Shown here one piece after another: positions 35,601 to 47,518 of a stretch of DNA of 64,000 nucleotides (position 1 is the stretch's first letter; every line of letters starts with the position of its first letter). Position numbers and translations under genes: made by a program. Source of the DNA: Apostichopus japonicus (lineage: Eukaryota; Echinodermata; Holothuroidea; Aspidochirotida; Stichopodidae); assembly GCF_037975245.1 (NCBI RefSeq), contig NC_092575.1, positions 23,962,341-24,026,340 on the forward strand, given 5' to 3'. The notes beneath the pieces are model-generated. The model did not search any database. It worked only from the letters and a program-made list of their open reading frames with translations, and was not told the DNA's origin.

Positions 35601-36394
35601 TTTACAAGCAACATATATGAATGTTTTTTTTTTTACACATACCGATCTCTGATACTCAATTTAATCTTTATCGTATTAAATAGCATTGACGTTCTGTACC
35701 AAGAGGGACAAGTTTAATGCTCCTTTGGTAGTCTTTACCGGATTACTGTTCCGATAATCTTGTTTGAATGAGTAGTTTAAAGCAAGAATTTGGGGTTTTA
35801 TCCAGCTTACAGAATCAACCTAAGCCAGTACATATTGCGACGACAGTGTTAAGTATACGAACATACATAATATAGGGCAATAGCAGGACATTTGTAAGGC
35901 GCGGTGTACGGGGTGGCACAATACAAACAAGTTTGATATTGTATTATATAAGTTAAGTTTGACATAGTCAAAATTTCGCAGAATTTTTTGTTGCCACATT
36001 TAGTTCGCAAGTGTACGACAACATTCTTTTGTTGTATGATATTTTTATTCAATAATTGCAGACAACTGTTTTGTTATTAAAAAATAAGGAATCAATGTCC
36101 TAATTTATATATTATGCTCAAACATCGAACGTGGAGTTCGCTTTATATGCGACAGTCAAACTGTCATTTCAACTACAAATGGACCAATTTCTTTCAATAA
36201 AAATGATTCTGTGAAAAGAAAATCGTTATATTTTAATTCGAAAATTGACTAACCTCAACCAACAGCTGATGTATATATAACGCATAACCCTGTCATCTCT
36301 GTGGCAATTATAGATATTCATGCACAATATCATATAATTAATGTACACAGTGGCCACACGCAGACGACAGCTCCAACAGATAAACGTTTTTGAG

Positions 36395-36775
36395 TTTGTT
36401 TTGTCTGTCCATTAAAAAGTCCATTTTCCATATTTGTAAAAGACCATTTGCCCGGGACGTAAGTTGATTTGAGCAACGTTAGCGATATAGATACAAACAG
36501 AACAGAAAACTTGTGATAGTTGATAGTTCAAAGATAAATGTCAGTCTAGCTGTTTGTTGTCCGTCCATTAAACGGCTCGCATCAGGTATAGGCTTAGGCA
36601 AAGTTACCGTGATGGTTACAACAAAGTATACTAGCCATACAGCTAAAAGCCATACAGCTAACTGTCAACCTAGTTGTGTCTGTCCGTCCGTTCGTCCATT
36701 AAGCGGTCCATATACATATATTTGGAAAGACCATTTCCCGGTTCGTTAAGTGGGCTTGGGCAAAGTATAAATGAC
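36395..36775 (+). repeat. Degenerate ~140-bp direct repeats
   Basis: Three diverged blocks share TCYGTCCATTAA(A/G)(A/C)(A/G)G near 36407, 36560 and 36693. The outer two also share AAGACCATTT(G/C)CCCGG and GGGCAAAGT-like sequence. The open frame across the last blocks (36513-36749) is not supported as a gene. Confidence 0.6.
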
Positions 36776-37378
36776 TGGATACACACCAAGTTGCCAGAGT
36801 AACGTATATATGTTATGTTCACCCGTATATAATGTGTCAGTTGTCATTATAATTGAATTGCTACATTGACTTACACACTAAATTCGTCACTTTTACGTGG
36901 TCGCTATAGAGCAGGGATAGAAATTGTCAGCTCACATGCCATTACATCTAACATATAATAACTAATTGTTTGGACTGTCAAGATACAAATTAATCCTTAT
37001 GACCTTTAGAATTTGAGGTCAAAGTTTAGCATAATATACTTATCAACCCGTTCGCCAGCGCTCGTTGCAGAAGTTTTCCTATTTCACCAACGAAGTTCTA
37101 AAATGCCTTAAAATGATGTCATCGGTGCCATTGAGCTGAAAATGTATTTCTTTTTCTAAGTAATCTTTCTACAACAACATATTACACTTTTATAAAATTT
37201 ATATAACAGAGAAAATTGGACAGTAAAATTTTGTAATAGCCTATATCAAATTTTCTAGGGTAAATCAACAAAAAGAATATAGTAGTATATTAAAGCTATT
37301 GCAGAGCCGTATCTGTCTTGATGGGCTGATGACGTCACAGTCCAGCTACTAGGGACCCACTTCCTGGAGTAAGGGAAG
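36776..37378. other. AT-rich DNA, no gene seen
   Basis: A TGACGTCA palindrome lies at 37330-37337. Nothing else was recognised. Confidence 0.5.
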
Positions 37379-37386
37379 CTATAGAC

Positions 37387-37755
37387 TAGAGGTTCCCTAA
37401 CTGGGGTGCATGAATCCCCAGGGGGTACGTGAGTCCATCCCCAGGGGGTTCGCGAGACGTTTCTGAAAGTAAAACCTAGAGTACTTTTTGTTGAACTAAA
37501 ATCTGATATATCATATAATTTAGTAATGTACAAAAGTCGTACCTATCGACAAACTCCTTTCGCGTTCCATACGCATATGTTGCCATAGTAGTACCGTACC
37601 TTGCATGTGACCCTTGATGTTTTACGAAGCACTGTTATGCGTATTATAGTATAATAATGGCTCAGATCGTGTCTCGAAAAGTTGGGGGTTCGTGGACAAC
37701 TCTGAAAGCCACAGGGGATTCGTGGGGGGGGGGGGATAAGTTTAGGGACACCCTG
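37387..37755. mobile_element. Non-autonomous hAT transposon, 369 bp
   Basis: The left end TAGAGGTTCCCTAACTGGGG and the right end (reverse-complemented) CAGGGTGTCCCTAAACTTAT pair imperfectly. Their CAGNGGTTCCCAAAC-like sequence is characteristic of hAT families. The perfect 8-bp duplication CTATAGAC lies at 37379-37386 and 37756-37763. Internally, CCCCAGGGGGT occurs twice close to the left end, and a long G run sits near the right end. A 92-codon minus-strand frame inside is incidental. Confidence 0.88.
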
Positions 37756-37763
37756 CTATAGAC

Positions 37764-38037
37764 GGTCTAGAGTATGAATTGGGGGGGGTGGGGGTCCAAC
37801 TTCTAGTGATGTGCAATGTGTATTTCTCTTTAAAATAATGTTGATGTTCTATCGTCTGCTAAATTTTAATACCCCTTTAACCCTTATCTCCTTAGAATTA
37901 ACTTATATAACACCTGTGTACGTTCATTAAATATATATACACAGGAATGTACTCTACCACATCTCTGCCATAATATCTACAACGTGTGTCTACAATGTGT
38001 CAGAAAATCCATATAGGAGAAACCGGGCATATCGTTA
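37764..38037. other. Unclassified, no gene seen
   Basis: A G-rich patch at 37780-37795; otherwise AT-rich. Confidence 0.5.
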
Positions 38038-38055
38038 TGACGTCATGATCACGTG
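38038..38055. promoter_or_regulatory. CRE plus E-box palindromes
   Basis: TGACGTCA (38038-38045) followed by a CACGTG core (38050-38055). This is the same pair as at 30918-30934. The regulatory role is inference. Confidence 0.3.
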
Positions 38056-39046
38056 TTAACCACAGTCCTGATAAAAAGAGTACTGAGTCTGAGAAAGGGA
38101 TCTGGTTGTCACATGACGAATCGATGGCGTCATCTATTGTTTTCCCCAATTTTATTTCTCCATGCTGTTCCTTTATGAATTGAGAAAACCTAAACAATTA
38201 AATTATATTAGTATGCAGGCTGTACAAAGCCCCGATTTTTTCGGACTACAAACTCCACAGATAGCTGTTGTCAGCCTGTTATTCTGTGCTTCAGAATAGC
38301 TTTTAACAGAAGCCAGTATAATTGGCTACTGCCAATCCAACGACACTGTTACACCACAGTGCCAGTATAAAGACTAAAACAACAACTGATTTCATGATAT
38401 TGACTCATTAGCATAATACCACCCACGTGGTTAGTACAAGTATAATATATCGGGTTGAGAGAGGATCAAGTTGTTTGGTTTTCGTGCCCATACTCTCTTT
38501 CTTGGGTGACTCTTCTTAAAAAGCAATTTGTCTTATGCTCAAATTTGTTTCATATTTTGACCATTGACTGTGAAAAAGTCAAGTGCACTTCAATAATCGG
38601 TCCCTTCGGAGAAAGCGCTGCTGCTTGTATAAGTTCTTGAAGATGGATATACACAAACTATACGCAGTATAATAGCCTATGAACAGCCTCATTGGTGAAA
38701 TCCGAACAGGTCAAAACCAACTTGCTACTGATTCCGTGAGTGTTTTCGTATAAGAAGATCGAATTACCAGGTATAATCTGTTATCTGTTTTTCTAAAGTG
38801 ATAACAGTCCTTATGTAAATTGACTGGGACTGGAAATTGTGTAAGATTAGTTACCATAATAGCTTAAACTTGATCTCTTGCCATAGTTCCATGGGTGTTG
38901 TATTGAAGGAGGTTAGACCCCGCCCGCCCCCCCCCCCCCCCTCCGCAGCTCTTTCATGCACACATCGATTAAAACGAGAACAGTTCATCCTCACCCCTCT
39001 CAACGCAAATAAATGGCACCCAATTAGACACCATGTCTGTTACAAT
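38056..39046. other. AT-rich DNA, no gene seen
   Basis: A long C run at 38922-38941. No supported gene. Confidence 0.5.
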
Positions 39047-39091
39047 CCCCCCCCAACCCACAACCCCCAACCCCAACCCCCAACCCCACCC
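39047..39091 (-). other. C-rich CCCCAA repeat, minus-strand G-quadruplex motif
   Basis: About eight C tracts of 3-8 separated by AA, CAACCC-type spacers. The complement gives GGGGTTG repeats that satisfy the four-tract quadruplex pattern and look telomere-like without being TTAGGG. Confidence 0.65.
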
Positions 39092-39870
39092 TGTACTTTG
39101 AGAAACAAATCGACGCCCATGCATGCACATATTCATTATAACTGTTATTCTTAAAAATGCGTGCGATACATTTACTGTTTCTTCATAGCAGGAGACTATA
39201 ACTGCCAGATATAGCTCTACTATTAAAGTTTGCAATTAACCGTTCAAATGACAAATTTATTTATAGAAGGAAGTAGAAAGTTAATGAGATTGATCATTAA
39301 CCGTCAGTTGATTGTAATCTTTTTCCAAAGTGGTAAATTCGATGCATATATTAAAAGTTATTCATTAACGGAGGACAGACGGTGTCTAAATGTTTGTCTT
39401 ACAATTAGCGAAAACGACTTTTCCTAAGTTTCTTTTTGCTTTTTAGATGTGTCTTTGAGAATTTCTAAGACAGCCACCATCAATCTATTGCCGAATCATG
39501 CAGTATTGTCAGAATAGCGCAAATAACACGCGTTGACCATAAATATTTCGACATAATTGGAGCAGACGACTGGAAATCAATAATTCGAGTGATCTGAGAA
39601 AAATTTGAATTTATGTCTTGCACATGACATAAATAAACTTGTCATTAACACAATTATTTTCCACTTTGCACGATTTAAAAAAATATGAAGATTTATGCAT
39701 TATTTTCAACGACGTCGCTGATGGTGGCATCATTTATAAACTTGACGGGTAAATAGGCATATCGGTTCCTTAATAAATAATCCGTGGAAAACTAGGCACA
39801 TTCACGAATTATACATATATATTAAATTATATATATTATATTATACATATTTATATTATATTACATACAA

Positions 39871-39922
<52 letters not shown>

Positions 39923-40828
39923 CCACACAAAAGCATCAGTACTGGCTGTGGTACTCTTACTGATGCTCAAACTCAAACTATTATAGTCCATATTCATTTT
40001 TATTCAAATTATCATCCCCTGACTTAGAGATATCTCCACCGTGCACCGCTACATATCTCATTGAGAGAAAGACATCTCACAATGGCGCCAAGCAAACAAA
40101 AAAAAGACACCCCTTTTAAGTTCAATTACATGGCCCTCATTTCAAGTTTTGAAATTGAATCAGTGTTTACTCGGGAAACTAATTAAAGGTTTATGTATAT
40201 GTACGTATACACAGTGCATGGTAAACCTCACTAGGCTGTAAATCTATGGTTAGGCTCTCTAGCCTACCCTATGGTGATCACATATGTTCAAATCTGCGTA
40301 AGATTTAAACCCAGGAAACCGGTGGGGAATTTCTCATTTATGAAGCAATCTTCGAATACATGTATTACTGTTTTTGAAGTTAGGTCAGCAAGAACCAAAT
40401 AGAACAGCGAGAATATCATAAACTGCGAAAGAAGAAAAATGAAATAAAAACTGTAAAAAGTGACCTACTTCAGTTCGTTGATAAGGTAGTGATGAGATTT
40501 AGAGCCAATAATTCTCATGATGACCTTTAAGCAAGACATTTTCGTATTACCCCGATATCTTTGTGTACTGAATATATAAATCACTAATTTCTGAAATAGC
40601 ATATTTTGTGGTGAATATACATAGGCTTAACATATTAAATAACATATTTTAAAAAAGGTCATAATTAATAAAGTTTAACGTCAATTGCTCTGCAGGGTTT
40701 ATAGCTATTAAAAACTCAAAATATAGCCAATTTATAAAAGACACGATGTCACTGACAATGACATTGTAATAGAAATCAAGTTTTGTAAAATGAAGGTATA
40801 AATATATTTTGCTTTTAGTATTAAAAAA
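39092..40828. other. AT-rich DNA with (CA)n/(TA)n microsatellite
   Basis: A (CA)n then (TA)n tract at 39870-39922; the rest is unique AT-rich sequence. Confidence 0.6.
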
Positions 40829-41324
40829 ATGTATTTGCTCGTTTTGTTTGTTCGTTAATTTTGCGTTTCCTTTGATGCAATTGCTTGTTCGTTTGTTTAT
40901 ATTCTTCTGTGTGTTTGTTTGCTCATTTATTTGTGTTACGTTTATTTTGTACTCATTTTATTCGCATGCTTATTCTTTCCTGTTCTTGCTTGTTTGTGTT
41001 TCTGTTCTGTTTGATCTGTTTTTGTTGTTCGTTCGTTAATATTCTCTCTTTAAGTGAGATGTTTGTTCGCCAATGTCGTTGATTCGCACGGGCATTCCGA
41101 TGTGCCGGTTTGTTCTTTTTGAGTTTGCCCTTTTTCCGTCCTTCCGAATGATAGGTCGTTCGAAATTTTCTCCCGAATATCTCTGGCGGGTCCCATTGTA
41201 TTTCTCTTGGTTCTCTCTTCCAATTTCTTCTATTTTTTCTTCGCTTTGTTTTCTGCTGTTTGTTTATTTGCCCATCCGTCCGAGTCGCTGTTTGCGATTT
41301 CTATTTCTTGTTCGTCAAATGAGT
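40829..41324 (+). repeat. T-rich degenerate TTTG/TTCG repeat
   Basis: About 500 bp strongly enriched for T on the + strand, built largely of GTTTGTTCGTT-like tetranucleotide steps. Open frames here (Phe/Leu/Cys/Val-rich, up to 96 codons) reflect composition. Confidence 0.65.
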
Positions 41325-41936
41325 GATTCAGTCAGTTATTCACTAAGTCAATCTGTCAGTTAGTTATCCAGACTATTTATTTAGTTTTTAGCAAGTCAGT
41401 CATTCAACCAGTCAGTTAATTAGTCTTTCATTCATGAATTCAATCCGTGTGTCTGTCAGTTAGTCAGTCATTTAGTTAGTCAATCCGTCAGACAGCCATT
41501 CAACCAGTCGTTTAATTAGTCGATCATTCGTTCCTTTATTCTTTTAGCTTGTCTGTCTGTATGCCAGTCAGTGAGTCAGTCAGACTTTTATTGAGTTAGT
41601 CTTTCAGTAAGTCAGTAAACGAGTCAGTTATTTAGTCGATCATTCATTCATTTATTCTTTCAGTTTTTCTGTATGTATGCCAGTCAGTCAGTCAGTTATT
41701 TAGTCAGTCTTTCAGTAAGTCAGTCTACCAGACAGTTATTTAGTCGATCTTTAATTCATTTATGCTTTCAACCAGTCAGTCAGTTGGTTAGTCTTGCAGT
41801 CATTCGGTCATTCAACCTTCCATTCAGTAAGTTGATTATTCATTCACTGAATCAGTCAGTCAGTCCATTCGTTAGTCATACTGTAAGACAATCTATCAGT
41901 CAGTCAGTGAGTCACTCGGTCGATATGTCAGTCACT
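41325..41936 (+). repeat. Degenerate (AGTC)n repeat, ~610 bp
   Basis: A loose tetranucleotide array of CAGT/TAGT/CATT units (GTCAGTCAGT, TTAGTTAGTC, TCATTCATTC). The 88-codon frame at 41673-41939 (Ser-Val-Ser-Gln repeats) is the translation of this repeat. Confidence 0.85.
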
Positions 41937-42583
41937 TAACCGATGATTCCCATGATATATAATTGGTGCTAAGGGAGAAATCAAGAAAGGAACGATAATA
42001 AACTAGGAACACGTTTTAAATCAAACTTTCAGGCGAATCATTGCTTCACAAAAGCTCAAACATGATAATTTTCGTTCTGTCCTCTGAAAAACTTTGCTGA
42101 TGGCATTTTAAATATTATTCTTTAATATTTTGGATTACTCTAGTTTTCTTTTTCACCCTATGGGAAACACGTTTCCTGATGTTCAAAGACAAAAATATTA
42201 AGCTGGTGTCCTTGAAGAATAAAGGATTCATCGAATTTATAAGCTTTTCAAATAAAAAATTTGCTAACATAATGAAATTGAACATGACACTGTATACCTT
42301 GAATGACATTTAGGAGACTAACGAAATAATAAAATGAAAAAATTCAGGGAAAAAACACGAAGGAAATAAATGTGTGGGCAGATCAATTTGATTCAAATAA
42401 CTCTATCAAATTTGAAAATGTTCCTCTTTGAGGAATATATGGTTTATTGGAAGTATAGAGAAAAGACAAAAAAAAAACTCTCGTTATACTTGATTGGCCA
42501 ATAAAAAAGCATGATTTCAGATGTACTTCTCGAAATTTCGATTCCTCAACTTAGCCATATTTGTTAGAAGATTTTACAATATT
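41937..42583. other. AT-rich DNA, no gene seen
   Basis: No coding signal or repeat. Confidence 0.55.
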
Positions 42584-42803
42584 TTCCTTCTCCTTCTCCT
42601 TCTCCTTCTCCTTCTCCTTCTCCTTCTCCTTCTCCTTCTCCTTCTTCTTCTCCTTCTCCTTCTCCTTCTCCTTCTTCTTCTTCTTCTTCTTCTTCTTCTT
42701 CTTCTTCTTCTTCTTCTTCTTCTTCTTCTTCTTCTTCTTCTTCTTCTTCTTCTTCTTCTTCTTCTTCTTCTTCTTCTTCTTCTTCTTCTTCTTCTTCTTC
42801 TTC
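42584..42803 (+). repeat. (CTTCTC)n then (CTT)n polypyrimidine tract
   Basis: CCTTCT hexamer units up to about 42675, then pure CTT for about 130 bp. The opposite strand is (GAA)n. Long open frames (poly-Leu, poly-Phe/Ser, poly-Arg) are repeat artefacts. Confidence 0.97.
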
Positions 42804-43399
42804 TGGACTTATAAATTGAGGCTAACCCGATTTTTGATACAACCTTCAAAGTACTTGAAATTTGTCATATCCGTACTCGAGGGACCACGAATATTCTTCG
42901 TTCGTTTGTAATCTGAGTAAAGTCGATATCGATGCATTCTTTAATTCTTATATCCGCCAGCCAATTTCTTTTTCTCTCACCGTATCACCTTTTCTAATCA
43001 TCATTTTAACCCTAAAGTAGATATAAAACAATCCCTTTGAATGTATCAATGTGAATGCAATGTGCTTCAAGTTGCCATAAATGCATCTCATTGGAGACTC
43101 GGCCCTTACCTCAGGGAGTTAAATATAACGAGCAAGCTGGATGAGTTACAAAAGATTATAAAAAAAAAATTATAATAAAAACTATTTTTAGGCTTTTATT
43201 GCCTTTGAAATTATTCTTCTTTTTTTGTCACTGAGAATAAATTACAAGGTCTTTGCGATACGGTATTCCTGGTGATGCTTGGTTAACATCGATTACAACG
43301 ATGTAGAAAATTTGATGAAAAATTACCATGAAGCAAAATCTCCAAGAATTTTAATTCCAGTCAACAGAATGCAGAACGGAATATTTAGTATATATATAT
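42804..43399. other. AT-rich DNA, no gene seen
   Basis: A stretch at 43312-43343 (AAAATTTGATGAAAAATTAC, then CATGAAGCAAAA) closely matches 25511-25541. It is too short to classify. Confidence 0.5.
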
Positions 43400-43800
43400 A
43401 TATATTGGGGTTTTCTTAATTCTTTGATTTTGTACTTTTTCCCTTCTTATTTTTCGGCTCCTTCTATTCACTTTTTTTTTTGTTTCTGTTTTTGTTTTTG
43501 TTCTTTCTTTTAATTTTTCGTTTTTATTGATTACTTACGTTATGTATCTTCGTTTTGTTTCAGCTACTTTTCTCGTTTCGTTTTATTCCTTGCTTCTTTC
43601 TCTCTTAAGATGTTAATTACTGTTTGTTCTTTGTTCTACATTCTTTCGTGTCTTCTGTTGTTCGTTTTGTTTTTGCTGTGTATTTACTTTAGTTTTTGCT
43701 TCTTTTCTTGGTTCTTCTACTTCCAATTGTTTCCCTGTTCTTTTTTACTCCCTGTTACTGTTTCTACGAGGTGTCGTCTTGTCTGGTGTCCTGGTTACTT
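43400..43800 (+). repeat. T-rich strand-asymmetric tract
   Basis: About 400 bp dominated by T with TTTTTG and TTCTTTC runs, like 40829-41324 but less regular. No gene. Confidence 0.6.
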
Positions 43801-43968
43801 TGACACCTAGAATGCCCATGTATGCCATCTTCTGGGGTGTACTTTAATATTTGATAATAAACAAGATCTATGTACTAAGTACTACCATCAACACGGTGAG
43901 AGACGCTTTGTTTATCACTTTTCTTTCTTGACAATAAACGTTAAGGTAGCTAGTTATCCTGAACTTAG

Positions 43969-44255
43969 CAGGGGTACAACCACACTTGCAGGCTAAGATG
44001 TTACGTCATACAGGGAAGGTCTAAGGGTATACAGAGGGTAAGTAAGATGGAGGGCGATTAGATGCAAACGGATACTATATTTTGCAAATTTTGACACAAT
44101 TCTGAAGAATTTTCGACGGCTTGGGTTGTACCGCAAATATGCTTACATGTTACATATTAGTGTACTGTACACCCAGGATTATTTGTAAGTTTCTGGTACC
44201 AGTGAAGGGGAGGGGGGGGGGGTAATTCCCCCAGAAGTACGCGACTGCACCCCTG
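43969..44255. mobile_element. Possible hAT-type remnant
   Basis: CAGGGGTACAACCAC at the left and CAGGGGTGCAGTCGC (reverse complement) at the right match at 11 of 15 positions. The flanking octamers GAACTTAG and ATTCACAG do not match, so boundaries or identity may be wrong. Confidence 0.35.
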
Positions 44256-44383
44256 ATTCACAGTTGCATACCACTCACAATATTTACTTCAGAAACTCTT
44301 ATGCACAAAATGTTTTAAGGATTTCCATTGCACAAAACTACACGACATACCCGGTATTGTTTGCCTCAACAGTTACTGGCAAT

Positions 44384-44541
44384 AACGGTGTTACCACATT
44401 GTTCGTATGTAAAATACGGTAGGCTAGGCTAACAACGGCGTTACTACCCATTGTTTGTATGGAACGTAGGTAGGCTAGGCTAATAACGGCGTTACCCGCT
44501 TCTTGTATGTAAAGTACGGTAGGCTATGCTAACTATGTAAC
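44384..44541 (+). repeat. ~58-63-bp tandem repeat, three copies
   Basis: Units contain TAACGGYGTTAC, TTGTWTGTAWRKAA and GTAGGCTAGGCTAA. Copies begin near 44384, 44431 and 44490. Confidence 0.85.
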
Positions 44542-44689
44542 TGTGCTAGCTGTAGCCTAATGATGGTGTTTGTTTTTGGTAGATTTTTTTGTTGTAGTTT
44601 TCTGAAGATTTGAAACCAGCTGTTCAATCTGTCATGATTATATATAGCTGTATCTGCCAAGACATGCCTTCTCCATTTGCTCCCTCTCC

Positions 44690-44762
44690 ATTCCCACTCA
44701 CCCACCCTACCCACCCCACCCCATCCACCCACCCTTCCATCCACCCAACCACCCACTTCACC
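44690..44762 (-). other. CCCA/CCCAT-rich tract
   Basis: Many C3-C4 tracts with short A/AT spacers, giving a minus-strand G-quadruplex pattern. The minus-strand frame here (Gly/Trp/Val-rich) is compositional. Confidence 0.6.
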
Positions 44763-45445
44763 CAAGCTTAAAGATAAAACACCATCACTACATGAACATT
44801 CAGAGCATCATTAGTTTTACACTGCTAGTAAATAGACCACAACAGACCTGCTTGAAGAAACGGGACAGTATTGGAATGAAAAGTTGATTCAAACACATCA
44901 ATTTTATTTTCTTATCACAAAGCCTACGTTACATACTCGACTCACGTATTTCTGTCAACCGTTTTATTATTACGAGTCCTTGCTGCCACCAAACGTCTGT
45001 AATATGTAACGTAAACGCCTCGAATCGCTAATCAATCTTCGTAATTGAAACCAAATGACTGAAATCTCTTCTGCGAATTCTATATATATTACGACATTTC
45101 TATTACACGTGAGTATCTACAAACACATAGTAACAGAAATCTCAATAATCTCATTTCGATATTGCTTGCAGCATTTACTATGTAAATGTTATATAGTAAC
45201 ATAGTCAATTGTACCAGTATCCATGGTTATATTTAATATCAAGTATTATAGAAATCAAATGAGAACAAGTGATTGTGTATATATCTTCCCGTTGGGGGTC
45301 TAAACATTTGCTACAAGATCGATATGGACATTCTGTAATTGCCTCTAATATGGAAGTAATGTGAAACCAGGTAACCTCTAGCTACCGGTTAAACCGTCTA
45401 TAAGATGAAACGTCATACCGGTTGTCTCTGATGGAAAACCGCTTT
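44763..45445. other. AT-rich DNA, no gene seen
   Basis: No coding signal or recognised repeat. Confidence 0.5.
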
Positions 45446-45785
45446 GTACAACCCGTTCACACAGAGATTACAGTCATTACTGCAAACCTGAAAACTTTGT
45501 TCCACAGTTAAAACTGGATCGTGCTGATAAATCGGTAGCATGTGCTGTTAGGATTACAGTAAGAACTGAGGATATGTGTAAACCCAACAAATGCATCAAA
45601 CTGGATTTGTTGAATATCCTCGTTAGAGTAGCAGCTCCCTGCTCAGTTCATACTTTAATCAGCATAGCATATATAAATTTATGCTACTGATTTATCAGTA
45701 CGATCCAGTTTTTACTCTGGTACAAAACTTTAAGATAGCCTATACCGGTAGTTACTGTGTTCTCTGTGTAAAGGGTGTTTCGTAT
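45446..45785. mobile_element. Long imperfect inverted repeat (MITE-like)
   Basis: The left arm (45446-45575) and right arm (about 45630-45785) are reverse complements over about 130 bp, with small gaps. Left AACTGGATCG and GCTGATAAATCGGTAGCAT pair with right ATGCTACTGATTTATCAG and CGATCCAGTT. Left GTTCACACAGAG pairs with CTCTGTGTAAAG. Left AAGAACTGAG pairs with CTCAGTTCATACTTT. The loop is only about 55 bp and no frame is coded. No clear target duplication was found. Confidence 0.75.
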
Positions 45786-45966
45786 TACAGATATAAAGAC
45801 TCGATTTAGATTAATTTCTTGATTTAGAGCTGCTCGTTCTGACTGAGATGAAGGGGTGGGTTAAAGCGCGGTATAATGTGAGGGTAGGGAGGGGAGTAAT
45901 GGGTGAGAGCAACGGGAAAAGTTGGTCCGGGTATAACGATTAAACCACATGCGATAATAAAGCACT

Positions 45967-45968
<2 letters not shown>

Positions 45969-45996
<28 letters not shown>
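45969..45996. repeat. (TA)n microsatellite at SINE 3' end
   Basis: Directly abuts the reverse-oriented SINE tail at 45994. Confidence 0.95.
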
Positions 45997-46000
<4 letters not shown>

Positions 46001-46122
46001 GAAAATCGTAATGAGTTGGAAAATCAAGAACAGTGAAAAAACTTTCAGCCTCCACCGGGATTCGAACCACGGGCCTTCCGCTCTGTACGCGGACACTCTA
46101 ACCACTAGGCTATGGACGCTGA

Positions 46123-46124
<2 letters not shown>
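45994..46124 (-). mobile_element. tRNA-derived SINE (TA-tail family)
   Basis: On the minus strand: AATCAGCGTCCATAGCCTAG (box A region) and TGTCCGCGTACAGAGCGGAA, then box B GGTTCGAATCCCGGTGGAGG and the tail CCAACTCATTACGATTTTCA. It lacks the 5' head seen at 3655 and 47519. (TA)n lies on both sides. Confidence 0.9.
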
Positions 46125-46173
<49 letters not shown>

Positions 46174-46280
46174 GTATATGTATGTATAAATATATATATA
46201 TATATATATGTGTATATGTATGTATAAATATATATATATATATATGTATATGTATGTATAAATATATATATATATATATA
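46125..46280. repeat. Compound (TA)n/TATG microsatellite
   Basis: About 155 bp of TA with repeated TATGTATGTATAAATA blocks, ending in ATAATAATAA. Confidence 0.95.
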
Positions 46281-47276
46281 ATAATAATAACCAGTTTCTT
46301 CTTTTTTTGTACAATCATTTTACTATCTATATATTACTGTGAAGAATATTAAAATCCAACTGATGAAGTTTATTTCTTCTTTGGGGCGCCGGAAAAGTCT
46401 TCCCTTCTACTCTTTCGATTGTCCGGAACATCCCCAAATTAGAACGATCGCTTTCGAAGACAAGAACAATTTTAAAGACAAACAAAGAAATCTTATATCG
46501 AAGTTACCGAGGCAACAGACCGAGAACATGATTAATAAATTCTTGGGAAACATGCTTTAGCTGATACGTATCGGTAACCACATGTCACGCCTTGTTACGT
46601 TCATGGAACAATTTTATCGGTTCACACACGAACCACAAGACCGGACGATGAACTGCGTCGAAATCATTAAATAAACTGTAGCTTGGGCACGATATTCTTA
46701 CTTATACTAGAAAATTGACAACATTTATCAAATATTTTTTCCTAAACTTGAGAGATACGAATCAAATCTCAGGAATCTAATTTCTGCATGCATAACCATT
46801 TAAACAAAGAAAAAAAGTGTTTTCTTAATCAAAACTTAGTCATCACAAATGTTTTGTGAGTCTGGTATAATGTCTGGTTATGTCATCAATTTATATCTTC
46901 TGCGAAACGACATTGTATACGTTGTTTTGGTGATTAGTCATTAAATTGATGCTGAATTATGATGCATACAGCCTATACATATACCTATATATGCAGTCAT
47001 TGCATTTTATTTACGTACAATACAAAAACATTAAAATTTACTCGGGTACCCTATTTCGCGATTTGTTATAACAGGAAGCTGTGGTGTGCTTGCACTATGC
47101 GCACAAATGAAGCGATCAGATGGTAGGTTACACTAATCAACGCTTGGTTGATTGGCGCCTATCATGACGCAGGGTGCTCTATGTCCGGTGGACAGAGCGA
47201 AGTATGAGAATTACTTGAGATTAGTGGAACACTAGTAGTTGTTACTAGGAGTTGAGCGAGTTGAGAGATCATCAGA
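46281..47276. other. AT-rich DNA, no gene seen
   Basis: A 73-codon plus-strand frame at 46339-46560 has no recognisable motif. No repeat family was recognised. Confidence 0.5.
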
Positions 47277-47284
47277 ATATATAT

Positions 47285-47356
<72 letters not shown>
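47277..47356. repeat. (TA)n microsatellite
   Basis: Interrupted TA tract at the left of the repeat that follows. Confidence 0.95.
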
Positions 47357-47363
<7 letters not shown>

Positions 47364-47518
47364 CGAACAAAACCAACAACTCTATGTGTAATGTTTACAT
47401 AGTTGGTTTTTTAATTAAAAAAATAAAATATTAATTAAATTTACTGTTTCAATTACTGCATGCCAATCACTCACTTAATTTAATTTTTGTATCTCATTCG
47501 AGATCTAGCTATTATCTA
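47364..47518 (+). repeat. Dispersed ~150-bp repeat, copy 1
   Basis: Shares GTAATGTTTACATAGTT, CCAATCACTCACTTAATTTA and TCATTCGAGATCTAGCTATT with 49776-49930 (reverse orientation), and its last third with 50690-50746. It runs directly into the SINE head at 47519. Confidence 0.8.

Noticed and set aside
41073-41363. 96-codon Phe/Leu/Ser-rich frame as a membrane protein
   Set aside because: Hydrophobicity comes from T-rich degenerate tetranucleotide DNA; it continues straight into the AGTC repeat.
42521-42911. Poly-Leu, poly-Phe and poly-Arg open frames of up to 116 codons
   Set aside because: Entirely due to the (CTT)n/(GAA)n tract.
45824-46352. 164-codon minus-strand and 117-codon plus-strand frames
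   Set aside because: They run through TA repeats and a SINE; the Tyr-Ile runs and the tRNA-like translation are artefacts.
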